Shown one piece after another: positions 6,603 to 13,725 of a stretch of DNA of 13,725 nucleotides (its first letter is position 1; every line of letters starts with the position of its first letter). A program made the translations under genes and the position numbers. This DNA is from an uncultured Bacillota bacterium (GTDB lineage Bacteria; Bacillota; Limnochordia; Limnochordales; ZCTH02-B6): contig CALFSR010000074.1 in the NCBI GenBank assembly GCA_937916565.1, forward strand, positions 1 to 13,725, read 5' to 3'. The notes beneath the pieces were generated by a model. That model saw nothing but the letters and a program-made list of their open reading frames with translations. It made no database searches and was not told the origin of the DNA.

Positions 6603-8182
6603 CGCACCGGCAAGAGCCCCTGCAGCCCGGGCAACAGGAGGTTGGGGAACAGCCCCAGCAGCAGGATGCCCGCCACGGCCAGGAGGAGCACAGCACCGAC
6701 GGCCACCCGTTCCCACGCCAGCGGCGACGGGGCCGTTCCGGCCACAATGCCCACTGCGCCCGCCGGGTGGCTGCCGGACAGGTGGGCTCCCGGTACAGGA
6801 CCCATCTCGGCAACGGCCGCAGCCTCAGCCTCCGGGCTGCGAAAGACCGAGCCCGCGACCCGCAGGTACACGTAGGCCGAGATGCCGGTGCTGGCCACCA
6901 TGGCAGCCAGAAGCCACCACGCCCGGGCCTCGATGCCGCCCGTGATAAGAAACAGCTTGCCGGTAAACCCAGCGGTCGGCGGCATCCCGGCCATGGCCAG
7001 GAAGAAAAGGGCCGTGGCCAGAGCGAGCCCAGGCCGCCGTTGGTACAACCCCCGCCACCCGCTCAGCTCCGCCGCGTCAGCGGCCGCCCCGGCGTCGCCG
7101 CCGGCCTCCACCGAACGGGCGACCAAAACGGCAAACGCGCCGCCCGCCATGCAGAGGTAGGCGAAGAGGTAAAACAGCGACTGCCCAAAGGCCTCAGGAG
7201 TCAACGACATAAGCGGCAGGAACAGGTATCCCGCGTGGGCAACGCCCGAGTAAGCCAGGAGCCGCTTGAGGTTGGTCTGGAACAACGCGCCGAGGCTGCC
7301 CACCAGCATGCTCACGCCTGCCAGGACCCCGATCGGCGTCAAGTACGCCGCCGCCAGCACCGGGTCGGACGGAACGGCCGCCCACACGAACCGGGCCAGC
7401 GCGACAAAGGCCGCCGCCTTGGTTCCGATGGCCATAAAGGCCGTTACAGGCGCCGGCGCGCCTTGGTACGCGTCGGGCGCCCACGTGTGAAACGGCGCCA
7501 GGGCCAGCTTAAAGCCGAAGCCGATGACGACCAGGGCGAAACCGGCGTGGTACAACGGCCCGATGGTCCCCTGCCGTGCGAACGCGGCGATACCGGCGAG
7601 CTTGGTCGCCCCCGTCACGCCGTACAAAAGCGCAAAGCCGTACAGGAGCAGTCCCGCGGCGACCGAACCGAGCAGGAAGTACTTAAACGCGCCCTCCCGC
7701 GCCTTGGCGTCGCCCCGCCTGAACGCCACCAGCACGTACAAGCTGAGCGACAGGACTTCCAGGGCGACAAACATCACCATCAGGTCGCTCGTTCCGGCCA
7801 GCACCATCATACCGAGGGCTGCCAGCAGCATAAGGGACACATACCCGGACATGTCCCGGGCCTGCTCCGTCGTGCTGAGCAGCACGGCAAAGAAAGCCGC
7901 CGCGAGGATGAGCGCGGACGCCGCGAAGCTCAAGCCGTCCAGCGCGAGCGCCCCGCCAAAGGGCGCAAGCGCCCTGGCCGCGAACTCGGGCAGCGGTACA
8001 ACCTGGCTCCACAGATCCAGCAAGTACCAGCCGACAACGAGCAGGCCACCAGCCGCGGTGACCAAGATCGTGCCCCGCGCCATGCGCGCGGGCACCATGA
8101 GGTCCACGACGATCACGAGCAGCGCGACGGCTGCCAGCGCCACCAGCGGTGCAATCTGCATCAGATCGGAGATGTCGGGCAA
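6599..8182 (-). CDS. nuoN: NADH-quinone oxidoreductase subunit N
   Basis: 527 aa, multi-helix antiporter-like membrane subunit of complex I, part of the proton-pumping arm. Ion-path residues expected for NuoN are present: Glu142 in FVALEVLSLSLYVLVAF, Lys225 in FGFKLALAPFHTWAPDAYQG, Lys255 in GTKAAAFVAL, and Lys409 in TAGFTGKLF. The segment GAPAPVTAF and the EGAFKYFLLGS stretch distinguish it from NuoM and NuoL. The start is TTG at 8182 with GGGGG seven bases upstream; an internal ATG at 8161 lacks a ribosome site. Two loops are long and rich in Ala, Gly and Pro (about 358-375 and 448-487). It lies directly after nuoL, with no nuoM between, and overlaps lipL by 4 bases. Confidence 0.95.
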   Translation of the reverse strand: MPDISDLMQIAPLVALAAVALLVIVVDLMVPARMARGTILVTAAGGLLVVGWYLLDLWSQVVPLPEFAARALAPFGGALALDGLSFAASALILAAAFFAVLLSTTEQARDMSGYVSLMLLAALGMMVLAGTSDLMVMFVALEVLSLSLYVLVAFRRGDAKAREGAFKYFLLGSVAAGLLLYGFALLYGVTGATKLAGIAAFARQGTIGPLYHAGFALVVIGFGFKLALAPFHTWAPDAYQGAPAPVTAFMAIGTKAAAFVALARFVWAAVPSDPVLAAAYLTPIGVLAGVSMLVGSLGALFQTNLKRLLAYSGVAHAGYLFLPLMSLTPEAFGQSLFYLFAYLCMAGGAFAVLVARSVEAGGDAGAAADAAELSGWRGLYQRRPGLALATALFFLAMAGMPPTAGFTGKLFLITGGIEARAWWLLAAMVASTGISAYVYLRVAGSVFRSPEAEAAAVAEMGPVPGAHLSGSHPAGAVGIVAGTAPSPLAWERVAVGAVLLLAVAGILLLGLFPNLLLPGLQGLLPVR

Positions 8183-8238
8183 GGCTCTTCCCCCATTCCG
8201 GTCCCGGCGAAGCCCGGCCTACGCCAGCTGGACCCGGG

Positions 8239-10170
8239 TCACAGCATGACAAAGTACAGCACGATCAGGGCCGTCCCGCCCATTAGGATCAAAGCGTACC
8301 GGCGCACATATCCCGCCTGGAGACGGCGCACGCCGACGGCCAGCGTCCCCGCCAGCCTGGCCACGCCGTTGACGGCCCCGTCCACCACGTGCGGGTCGAT
8401 GACGCCGCCGACGTAGGCCGCCGAGGCCAAGAGCGGCCGGACGATTACCGCCCGGTACAAGTCGTCCAGATACAACCCATTCGTCAGCACGCTCTGCCAG
8501 CGCGGTTGCGGTCCTGCCCCCTGCCGGGCCGGCCCGTACAGCCGGACCGCCAGAGCCATCGCCAAGAGGGCAACGCCCATGAGCGCCGCGACCGTCACGG
8601 TTTTGGCAAGGCCCGTGTCCATGGCCGCCGCGTGTCCCGCGCCCGCATACTGCTCAATCACCCGCCCGAGGAAATGCTCGGGCACGGCTGTAATCCCCGG
8701 AATCCACAAGACGCCCGCCCCGACGGACAAGACGGTGAGGATGAGCACCGGCACCGACTCCAGCGCCGGCACGCCGTGGCCCGAGTCGTGCCCGCCGGCG
8801 GCGTGGCCGGTGGTCCCTTTCTGTCCACGATGCTTGGCGCCCGGCTTAGCCGGCGCGTCGCCCGTGAACACCAGGCAAAACAGGCGGGTCATGTAGAATG
8901 CCGTCAACGCGGCCGCCGCGACCGCCACTGCCCACAGACCGGTGTGGCCGGTCACAAGCAGCTCCACGACGATCTCATCCTTGCTGAAAAAGCCCGACAA
9001 CGGCGGCAGGCCGATGAGGGCGAGGGTTCCCAACAGGAACGTCCAGTAGGCAAAGGGCAGCTGCTTGCCGAGCCCGCCCATGCGGCGGATGTCCTGCTCG
9101 CCGTGGAAATGGTGAATGACGATGCCCGCGCCTAGAAACAGCGCCGCCTTGAAGAACGCGTGCGTCATGAAATGGAACAGGGCTGCGCTGTAGGCGCCCA
9201 CGCCGGCGCCCAGGATCATGTAACCGACCTGGCTCATGGTAGAGAACGCCAGCACCCGCTTGATGTCGTTTTGGCCCACCGCCACGATCGCGCCAAAGAG
9301 GGCCGACGCGGCGCCGACGGCGGCGACGGCGGTCAAGCCCCAGGGCGCCGCCTCAAAGATGGGAAACGCCCGCACAGCCAAGTACACGCCCGCGGTCACC
9401 ATGGTAGCCGCGTGGATGAGGGCGCTCACCGGCGTCGGCCCCTGCATGGCGTCGGGTAGCCATACGTGCAGCGGCAGCTGCGCCGACTTGGCCACAGCAC
9501 CCACCAGAAGCAACAGCGCAACCCAGTTGAGGATCTCCGGCTGCGCGAGACCGGCTTGGGGCAGCACGTCGGCGAACCGGAGGCTGCCGAACTGGTTCCA
9601 CAGGATGGCCATGGCCAGGATGAGGCCCACTTCACCGACGGTGTTGACCCAAAACGCCTTGCGGCTCGCCGCGGCCGCGGCCGGACGCTCGTTCCAGAAC
9701 CCAATCAAGAGGTAAGAAGCCAAGCCGACGTTGGCCCAGCCGACCAGCATGCCCAGAAACCCGTCGGCAAGAACGAGAAGACTCATGGCGAAGATGAAGT
9801 AGTTGAGTTCGGCGAAAAACCGCCCGTAGTCCGGATCATCCGACATGTAGGCGGCGGCGTAGATGTGGATCAAGAGACCGACGCCCGTGACCACAAGGGC
9901 AAACCATAAAGATACGGCGTCCCCCAAGAGGCCGAGCCCCACGCCCGGAACGCCCCACGACCAGAGGGTCAGAGACAGCGCGTCATGGCTTTCCAGGCCG
10001 AGATACCGGACGAGCGACGCCAGCGTGGCGACAAATGCCATGGCGACCATGGCCGACGCCGTGCCGGCGAGGGCGGGCTTGCCCCACCGCCGGCGAAACG
10101 CCGCGTTGGCGGCCGCCCCCACGAGGGGCAGGCCTGGGATAAGCGCCAGCACCCAGTAGCCGTTTTCCAC
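8239..10170 (-). CDS. nuoL: NADH-quinone oxidoreductase subunit L, with altered TM5/TM6 motif
   Basis: 643 aa, the usual NuoL length, including the C-terminal region that forms the lateral helix and last membrane helix (NGLYLDDLYRAVIV near 564-577). Lysines of the proton path are present: Lys228 (AVAKSAQLPLHVWLPDAM), Lys304 (NDIKRVLAFSTMSQVGYM), His333/His337 and Lys341 (FHFMTHAFFKAALF), and Lys397-Asp398 (SKDEI). However, the TM5 motif normally GWEGVGL reads GWANVGL (Ala146 where Glu is expected), and the TM6 motif normally NRVGD reads NTVGE (Thr177, Glu180). A His-rich loop lies at about 446-465. The GTG start at 10170 has AAGGGG seven bases upstream; a longer reading from 10260 begins inside nuoK and gives a nonsense Ser-rich leader, so I rejected it. 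It lies 16 bp after nuoK. Confidence 0.95.
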   Translation of the reverse strand: MENGYWVLALIPGLPLVGAAANAAFRRRWGKPALAGTASAMVAMAFVATLASLVRYLGLESHDALSLTLWSWGVPGVGLGLLGDAVSLWFALVVTGVGLLIHIYAAAYMSDDPDYGRFFAELNYFIFAMSLLVLADGFLGMLVGWANVGLASYLLIGFWNERPAAAAASRKAFWVNTVGEVGLILAMAILWNQFGSLRFADVLPQAGLAQPEILNWVALLLLVGAVAKSAQLPLHVWLPDAMQGPTPVSALIHAATMVTAGVYLAVRAFPIFEAAPWGLTAVAAVGAASALFGAIVAVGQNDIKRVLAFSTMSQVGYMILGAGVGAYSAALFHFMTHAFFKAALFLGAGIVIHHFHGEQDIRRMGGLGKQLPFAYWTFLLGTLALIGLPPLSGFFSKDEIVVELLVTGHTGLWAVAVAAAALTAFYMTRLFCLVFTGDAPAKPGAKHRGQKGTTGHAAGGHDSGHGVPALESVPVLILTVLSVGAGVLWIPGITAVPEHFLGRVIEQYAGAGHAAAMDTGLAKTVTVAALMGVALLAMALAVRLYGPARQGAGPQPRWQSVLTNGLYLDDLYRAVIVRPLLASAAYVGGVIDPHVVDGAVNGVARLAGTLAVGVRRLQAGYVRRYALILMGGTALIVLYFVML

Positions 10171-10186
10171 TGTCCTACCCCTTTCT

Positions 10187-10495
10187 CTAGCCCCGCAAGG
10201 CCCGCACGTCGTCCACATCGGCCGCATCACGCGTGCGGAAGATGAGGACGATGAGCGCAAGGCCGATGGCGGCTTCGGCGGCGCCGACGACGATGATGAG
10301 GAAAGAGAAGATGTGCCCCTCCATCCCCGCCCACAGCCGGGCGAACGTCAGGAACAACAGACCCGCCGCGCCCCACATGAGCTCGATGGACATCAGCATC
10401 ACCAAGGGGCTCCGGCGCACAAGGACGCCGGCCAGCCCAATGACAAAGAGGACGACGCTGAGAACGAGATAACCTTGAACGGCCATTCCGGGCAT
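10187..10495 (-). CDS. nuoK: NADH-quinone oxidoreductase subunit K
   Basis: 102 aa, three membrane helices, standard NuoK length. The two buried glutamates of the proton path are present: Glu38 in MSIELMWG and Glu74 in GAAEAAIGLAL. The end DVDDVRALRG fits the family. The stretch after Glu38 reads WGAAG where LNAVN or INASA is usual, so the conserved Asn is Gly42. Two ATGs are possible (10495 and 10486); the first has GGGAGGT seven bases upstream, overlapping the nuoJ stop, and is chosen. Confidence 0.95.
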   Translation of the reverse strand: MPGMAVQGYLVLSVVLFVIGLAGVLVRRSPLVMLMSIELMWGAAGLLFLTFARLWAGMEGHIFSFLIIVVGAAEAAIGLALIVLIFRTRDAADVDDVRALRG

Positions 10496-10500
10496 GCCCT

Positions 10501-11007
10501 CTACCTCCCTTGGTCGCGGCGGGCGATCAGCACGACCACGCCCACCACGGCCACCATCAGGAGCAGCGCCGCGAGCTGCAGCACCAGGACGTGGTCGTAA
10601 AACAGCGCGGCGCCAAAGGCCCGCACGGCACCGAAGCCCGGGTAAACTTGGGCGGGTGCCGGCAGAGGCTGCCGGAGGACGGCCATGAGAAGAGCGACCA
10701 GCAGGACACCGGCGGCCACGACGCCCATGCCCTCCTGCCCCGCCAGCAGCGACATCTCGCGCTCGATAGCTTCCTTGCGCGCCCCCAGGAGACTCACGAC
10801 GAACAGGAACAGCACCATGACGGCTCCCGCGTAGACGATCACCTGCATCAAGCCCATAAACTCAGCGTCCAGCACGATGAACAGCACGGCCAGGCACACC
10901 AAGTTAAGCACCAGGGCGAGCACCGAGTGCACCGGGATCCGCGCCCGTACTACGGCCATCGCGGCCACGAGGGCCACCAAAGCGGCGATGAGGACGACCC
11001 AGCTCAT
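10501..11007 (-). CDS. nuoJ: NADH-quinone oxidoreductase subunit J
   Basis: 168 aa, five membrane helices expected. The family signature is AEFMGLMQVIVYAGAVMVLF at about 48-67; in structures of complex I this helix (TM3) contains the pi-bulge linked to quinone-coupled pumping. The ATG at 11007 overlaps the nuoI stop as ATGA and is preceded by GGAGGAGGGG. Longer readings upstream run inside nuoI. It ends 5 bp before nuoK, so the two are tightly coupled. Confidence 0.93.
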   Translation of the reverse strand: MSWVVLIAALVALVAAMAVVRARIPVHSVLALVLNLVCLAVLFIVLDAEFMGLMQVIVYAGAVMVLFLFVVSLLGARKEAIEREMSLLAGQEGMGVVAAGVLLVALLMAVLRQPLPAPAQVYPGFGAVRAFGAALFYDHVLVLQLAALLLMVAVVGVVVLIARRDQGR

Positions 11008-11528
11008 GCCGGCTTCCCCTCCTCCGCGGCATCCCCGCCTGCGGGCTCGTGCATGGGCCGCCACCCGCTATAGGCCGGGTAGACGTTGACCGGCACCTTG
11101 AACGGGCTCGTGTGGGTGTTGACCAGCCGGTCACGGCCGTAGATGAGCCGCTCCCGGGTGAAGTCCGCCAGCTCGAACTCGCGGGTCAGGTGCAGCGCCT
11201 CGGTCGGGCACGCCTCTTCGCACAGCCCGCAGAAGATGCACCGCAGCATGTCGATCTCGTACTTCCACGCGTAGCGCTCACCGGGCGAGTTGGGGCGCTC
11301 TGGGTCATTCTCCATGGGCATAACCGTGATGGCCGCGGCCGGGCACGCCACCTGGCACAGCTCGCAGCCGATGCACATCTCCAGCCCGTTGTCGTAGCGC
11401 CGCAGCTCATGCCGGCCCCGGAAGCGCGCCGCGCGTTCCTTCTTTTCGTAGGGATACTGGATCGTGGGCTTCTTGCGGAACAGCATCCGCAAGGTGGTGC
11501 CCATACCTTTTGCCAGTGCCCTCAACAC
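11004..11528 (-). CDS. nuoI: NADH-quinone oxidoreductase subunit I (two 4Fe-4S clusters)
   Basis: 174 aa, peripheral-arm ferredoxin-like subunit that carries electrons between clusters N6a and N6b towards N2. Two cysteine motifs are complete: CIGCELCQVACP (Cys52, 55, 58, 62) and CIFCGLCEEACP (Cys97, 100, 103, 107). The basic N-terminus (LRMLFRKKPTIQYPYEKK) is typical for the part that rests on the membrane arm. The start is GTG with GAGGAG about 10 bases before it, slightly long spacing; an internal ATG at codon 9 is a possible alternative. It lies 48 bp after nuoH and overlaps nuoJ by 4 bases. Confidence 0.95.
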   Translation of the reverse strand: MLRALAKGMGTTLRMLFRKKPTIQYPYEKKERAARFRGRHELRRYDNGLEMCIGCELCQVACPAAAITVMPMENDPERPNSPGERYAWKYEIDMLRCIFCGLCEEACPTEALHLTREFELADFTRERLIYGRDRLVNTHTSPFKVPVNVYPAYSGWRPMHEPAGGDAAEEGKPA

Positions 11529-11576
11529 TCCGGCATCACTCCTCGCGTCACCTGCGCCCAGGCCGCTCCCGCAGCC

Positions 11577-12560
11577 TTAACCAACGTAGACCGTAATGAC
11601 CGCCGTCGCGATCAGGTTGAGGACGGCCAGGGGCAGCATCACCTTCCAGCCGAAGTCCATCAACCGGTCGTAGCGCAGCCGGGGCAGGCTCGCCCGCAGC
11701 CAGATGAATACGAACAACAGCAAGCCGAGCTTCAGGAGAAACCAGATCACCGGCGGCAAGAACGCCGGCCCGTTCCACCCGCCCAGATACAGAAGGGTTA
11801 CCAGGCTTGAAACGGTGATCATGTGGATGTACTCGGCCATCATGAACATCGCAAAGCGCATGCCGCTGTACTCGGTGCTGTATCCCGAGACGAGCTCGGT
11901 TTCCGCCTCCGGCAGGTCAAAGGGCACGCGGCTCGCCTCCGCCACGGCGCTAATGAAGTAGATCACGAAACCGACCGGCTGCAACAAAATGAAGGGCCAC
12001 TGTTCCTGGGCCGCCACGATCTCGGTCAGCCGCAGGGAACCCGCCACCATCAGCACGCCCAGTAGGCTCAGACCCATGGACAGCTCGTAGCTGATAAGCT
12101 GGGCGCTGGCCCGCAACGACCCCAGAAGCGAATACTTGCTCTGGGACGACCAGCCCGCGAGCGTGACCCCGTAGACGCTGAGCGCGGCAAAGGCCACGGC
12201 GACCAGCACCCCGCCAGGCGGGTCGGCGACGCTCAAGGGGATCGTCATGCCGCCCACCTGGATGGGCGGCCCGACGGGGATGACCGCCCACGCGGCCAGC
12301 GCGGTAAAGACCGCAATGATGGGCGCCAGGCGGAACACGAAGCGATCAGCGTCCCGGGGGATGATATCCTCCTTGACGATGGCCTTGACGCCGTCCGCGA
12401 CGGGCTGCAAGATCCCCCATGGGCCCGTGCGGGTCGGCCCCAAGCGCAGGTGGAAGTAGCCCAACATCTTGCGCTCAATGACCGTCATGCCCGCAAATAG
12501 GCTGGCGAGGGCCACAGCCAAGATTAAGCTGCGGATGAGCACCAACCCGACGGTGTCCAT
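11577..12560 (-). CDS. nuoH: NADH-quinone oxidoreductase subunit H
   Basis: 327 aa, about eight membrane helices. This subunit forms much of the quinone chamber and connects the peripheral and membrane arms. Signature stretches are ERKMLGYFHLRLGPTRTGPW at about 29-48, GWSSQSKYSLLGSLRASAQ at 136-154, EASRVPFDLPEAETELVSG at 208-226, and RASLPRLRYDRLMDFGWK at 289-306; their charged residues look intact. The ATG at 12560 is preceded by GGAGGAGGT and shares one base with the nuoG stop (TGATG). A reading starting at 12791 runs inside nuoG and is rejected. Confidence 0.96.
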   Translation of the reverse strand: MDTVGLVLIRSLILAVALASLFAGMTVIERKMLGYFHLRLGPTRTGPWGILQPVADGVKAIVKEDIIPRDADRFVFRLAPIIAVFTALAAWAVIPVGPPIQVGGMTIPLSVADPPGGVLVAVAFAALSVYGVTLAGWSSQSKYSLLGSLRASAQLISYELSMGLSLLGVLMVAGSLRLTEIVAAQEQWPFILLQPVGFVIYFISAVAEASRVPFDLPEAETELVSGYSTEYSGMRFAMFMMAEYIHMITVSSLVTLLYLGGWNGPAFLPPVIWFLLKLGLLLFVFIWLRASLPRLRYDRLMDFGWKVMLPLAVLNLIATAVITVYVG

Positions 12561-13725
12561 CAGCCGACCTCCTCCAGCACCCGCTTGCGCACCTGAACCC
12601 GCGTCCATCCCGCGCCCGCCAGCAGCCGGTTGACGGCGCCGTCCGGCGCGCCCCACGGCACCTGCACCGTGCCCGGCGCTACCCACTGCGCGAGCCGCAC
12701 GGGCAGCAGCAGCGCGTCTCCGGCCGCGCTCAAAGTCACCCAATCCCCGGCAGCCAAGCCGAGCCCGGCGGCGTCGGCCGGGTGGAACCACGCTTCCGCC
12801 TTAGGCTGCAGATCCCGGAAACCTGGGTCAAACCGGCCGGTACCGCCGCCGCCGTAGAGGCGGTCGACAGCCACGAGCGCGAGCCCGGGCCCACCCTCCG
12901 CGGCAGCGCCGGACCCCCGGCCGTCGCCCTCCGCCGGCCAGGGCGCACCCGGGACAAATCCATCCGTTGCCAGCTCGCGGGCTAGGCGCTCCATCTCCCA
13001 GCGGAACTCCTTGCGGGTCGGCACCAGCTTCTTGCCGACGGCCTCCGCCAGGGCAAAGAAGATGTCGCCGTCGGAGCGGCTCTCGCCGCCTGCCGCCATG
13101 GACGGGGCAATCTCCTGCAGGCGGCCTTCCAGGTTGGTGAAGGTGCCCCGCTTGGCCGGGAAAGGCGCTGCGGGCAGCACCACGTCCGCGTGCTTCGCGG
13201 TCTCCGTCAAGAACAAATCCTGCACAACCAAGAACGGCACCCGCTCCAGCGCCTGCTGCACCAAAGCGCCGTGCGGATACGTCTCCGCCAGGTTGGCGCC
13301 GACGATGTAGAGGGCCTGCAGCGTGCCGGCGGCGGCCGCCTGCAGCATGCGCCCCGTGTCCAAGCCGGCCTGGCCCGCCGCCACCGGCCGGTGGCCGGGC
13401 AGCCGGTCGGGCCGCACGCCCATGGCTTCGGCGCCGCGGCTGTTGGCCTGCTCGCCCGGGATAAGCACCCGGGCCGTCCGGCCTTCACCCTTGGCCAAGA
13501 AAGCCCGGAGCAGGTCGTCCAGGGCCCGCCCGACCGCCAGGTCTTCGCCACCCCAAACGACCACCAACTTCCGGCCTTTTGCCAGCGCCTGCACGAGCGG
13601 GCCGACGGCCTTGCCTGCCCCGTCGCCGGCCGGGAGAAGCGCGGCCGCCTCCCGCAGCGCGGGTGCGACCTCGTCCGGCAACAGCGGCACGCGGCTGTGG
13701 GGCACCCGGTACTCCTGCTGGCGGG
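12560..13725 (-). CDS. nuoG: NADH-quinone oxidoreductase subunit G, C-terminal part (cut by window edge)
   Basis: About 388 codons are present; the frame is open to the right edge with no stop, so the N-terminal Fe-S domains lie outside the window. The visible part is the molybdopterin-oxidoreductase-like domain, which in complex I holds no molybdenum. Counting from the GTG codon at 13705, typical stretches are EQANSRGAEAMGVRPD near 85-100, LFLTETAKHADVVLPAA near 164-180 and GTFTNLEGRLQ near 187-197. After a Gly/Ala-rich linker (about 258-273) comes a dinucleotide-binding-like C-terminal domain (HPADAAGLGLAAGDWVTL near 308-325). The GTG at 13705 is an internal valine, not a start. nuoG leads directly into nuoH, and nuoA-F are expected further right. 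Confidence 0.9.
   Translation of the reverse strand, partial: RQQEYRVPHSRVPLLPDEVAPALREAAALLPAGDGAGKAVGPLVQALAKGRKLVVVWGGEDLAVGRALDDLLRAFLAKGEGRTARVLIPGEQANSRGAEAMGVRPDRLPGHRPVAAGQAGLDTGRMLQAAAAGTLQALYIVGANLAETYPHGALVQQALERVPFLVVQDLFLTETAKHADVVLPAAPFPAKRGTFTNLEGRLQEIAPSMAAGGESRSDGDIFFALAEAVGKKLVPTRKEFRWEMERLARELATDGFVPGAPWPAEGDGRGSGAAAEGGPGLALVAVDRLYGGGGTGRFDPGFRDLQPKAEAWFHPADAAGLGLAAGDWVTLSAAGDALLLPVRLAQWVAPGTVQVPWGAPDGAVNRLLAGAGWTRVQVRKRVLEEVG

Noticed and set aside
6603..6716. Longer start for LipL inside nuoN
   Set aside because: The extension is the antiphase reading of nuoN; the ATG at 6602 matches where LipL homology begins and overlaps the nuoN stop as ATGA.
6767..8416. 549-codon plus-strand open frame opposite nuoN and the end of nuoL
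   Set aside because: It crosses two well-supported genes, and its translation is low-complexity Gln/Arg/Gly-rich sequence without a domain.
10171..10260. Longer start for NuoL at 10260
   Set aside because: The extension lies in the nuoK coding region and gives a Ser/Arg-rich leader unlike NuoL; the GTG at 10170 has a proper ribosome site.

Overview
All recognisable genes lie on the minus strand, so transcription runs from the right edge to the left. The DNA is GC-rich (roughly two thirds by eye), with GTG and TTG starts, strong GGAGG-type ribosome sites and ATGA stop/start overlaps. The LipL-type lipoyl relay enzyme is characteristic of Bacillota. I therefore guess a GC-rich, possibly thermophilic Bacillota lineage (Limnochordia, Symbiobacterium or Thermaerobacter-like). 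This is inference; the malic enzyme-PTA hybrid and the non-lipidated binding protein are less typical of monoderm Bacillota, so the host may be a diderm or deep-branching lineage.

Layout, in transcription order. (1) 13725-6599: the distal part of a respiratory complex I (NADH:quinone oxidoreductase) operon, nuoG (5' end outside the window), nuoH, nuoI, nuoJ, nuoK, nuoL, nuoN, with small gaps or overlaps. nuoM, which normally sits between nuoL and nuoN, is absent; only 56 bp separate those genes. NuoL also lacks the usually invariant TM5 glutamate and the arginine of the NRVGD motif. (2) 6602-5832: lipL, an octanoyl-[GcvH]:protein N-octanoyltransferase homologue joined to nuoN by an ATGA overlap. 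(3) 5693-2559: a sugar ABC importer of the alpha-glucoside (AglEFG-like) type, with binding protein, MalF-type permease and MalG-type permease but no ATPase. Two strong hairpins lie between the binding-protein and permease genes, and short inverted and direct repeats lie upstream. (4) 2420-165: maeB, a malic enzyme fused to a phosphotransacetylase-like domain, preceded by a terminator-like hairpin and followed by a perfect 14-bp inverted repeat.

A plausible common theme is carbon entry and NADH use. Sugar is imported by the ABC system, malate is decarboxylated to pyruvate by MaeB, lipoylated 2-oxoacid dehydrogenases depend on LipL, and NADH is oxidised by complex I. The units look separately transcribed, so this link is inference. 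I see no tRNA, rRNA, CRISPR array or mobile element. No gene-free stretch exceeds 300 bases; the longest is the left edge (1-164).
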